Below, piece by piece: positions 30,046 to 30,231 of a stretch of 30,231 bases of DNA. The notes under the pieces were generated by a model that saw nothing but the letters and a program-made list of their open reading frames with translations, had not been told where the DNA came from and ran no database searches. The stretch's first letter is position 1. Each line of letters begins with the position of its first letter. The position numbers and the translations under genes are program-made. This DNA comes from Guillardia theta CCMP2712 (Eukaryota > Cryptophyceae > Pyrenomonadales > Geminigeraceae): the NCBI RefSeq assembly GCF_000315625.1, contig NW_005434553.1, positions 3,462 to 33,692 on the forward strand, in the 5' to 3' direction.

Positions 30046-30231
30046 AAGGGGATGAAGATGGAGTTGAAGAGCAGGAAAGAGTGGAAGAGGGAGTACGGGG
30101 AGGGGTGAAGAGGAGTAGTGGGGAGGGAGAGGAAGAGAGGAGGAGGGAGAGGAGGAGGAGCTTTTGCAATCGAGTGCTAGGATTGTGCGATGATTAAAGG
30201 AGAGGAGAGTAGACCTCTTGTTGTACCAATC

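Overview
The window looks like nuclear DNA of a unicellular eukaryote, probably an alga. Genes are split by very short GT-AG introns, mostly 42-60 nt, usually with a CTGAC, TTGAC or CTAAC-like branch site shortly before the AG. Exons can be as small as 19-20 nt, and microsatellites are abundant in introns and spacers. Two RWP-RK genes, a family mainly of plants and algae with scattered protist members, and the cysteine-rich GCC2/GCC3 + C-type lectin + PA14 architecture would fit a cryptophyte such as Guillardia, but that name is a guess. All exon models were built by hand from splice signals, reading phase and protein-family matches. No transcript data were used.

Layout. 1-606: a CGTCT microsatellite and pyrimidine-rich spacer. 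607-8383 (minus): one large modular gene of about 39 exons. It encodes an N-terminal hydrophobic segment, then a long run of CxxCPxGxYC modules carried largely by a tandem four-exon cassette, then a C-type lectin domain, a PA14 domain, two copies of an unrecognised W-E-T-D repeat and a second PA14 domain. 8384-10401: spacer ending in a GC-rich repeat island and a poly-G run at a 100-N assembly gap (10402-10501). 10503-11189 (plus): a 5'-truncated glycosyltransferase. 11923-13181: two RWP-RK genes as a convergent inverted duplication. 13182-15008: spacer with short tandem repeats and a second GC-rich island. 15009-16267 (plus): an intronless orphan ORF. 16595-17014 (minus): a small two-exon gene. 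17126-18152: AT-rich spacer with a CAGAGAG minisatellite. 18153-20174 (plus): a single-pass membrane protein with a Glu/Lys-rich tail. 20963-23732 (plus): a 15-exon protein-L-isoaspartate O-methyltransferase. 23719-23994 (minus): a small basic protein that overlaps it tail to tail. 24530-25215: GC-rich islands. 25390-26464 (plus): frataxin in seven exons. 26527-27804 (minus): a 12-exon one-membrane-segment protein of unknown family. 28958 to about 30045 (plus): a gene of unknown function whose end is not settled.

These are mostly unrelated single genes and not an operon-like system. Frataxin (mitochondrial iron-sulphur cluster assembly) and the isoaspartyl methyltransferase (repair of aged proteins) are housekeeping functions. 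The unusual locus is the lectin/PA14 gene. Its repeated exon cassette includes segments identical over 404-463 bp, introns included, so it is either still being homogenised or expanded, or was mis-assembled. The RWP-RK inverted pair is a second recent rearrangement.
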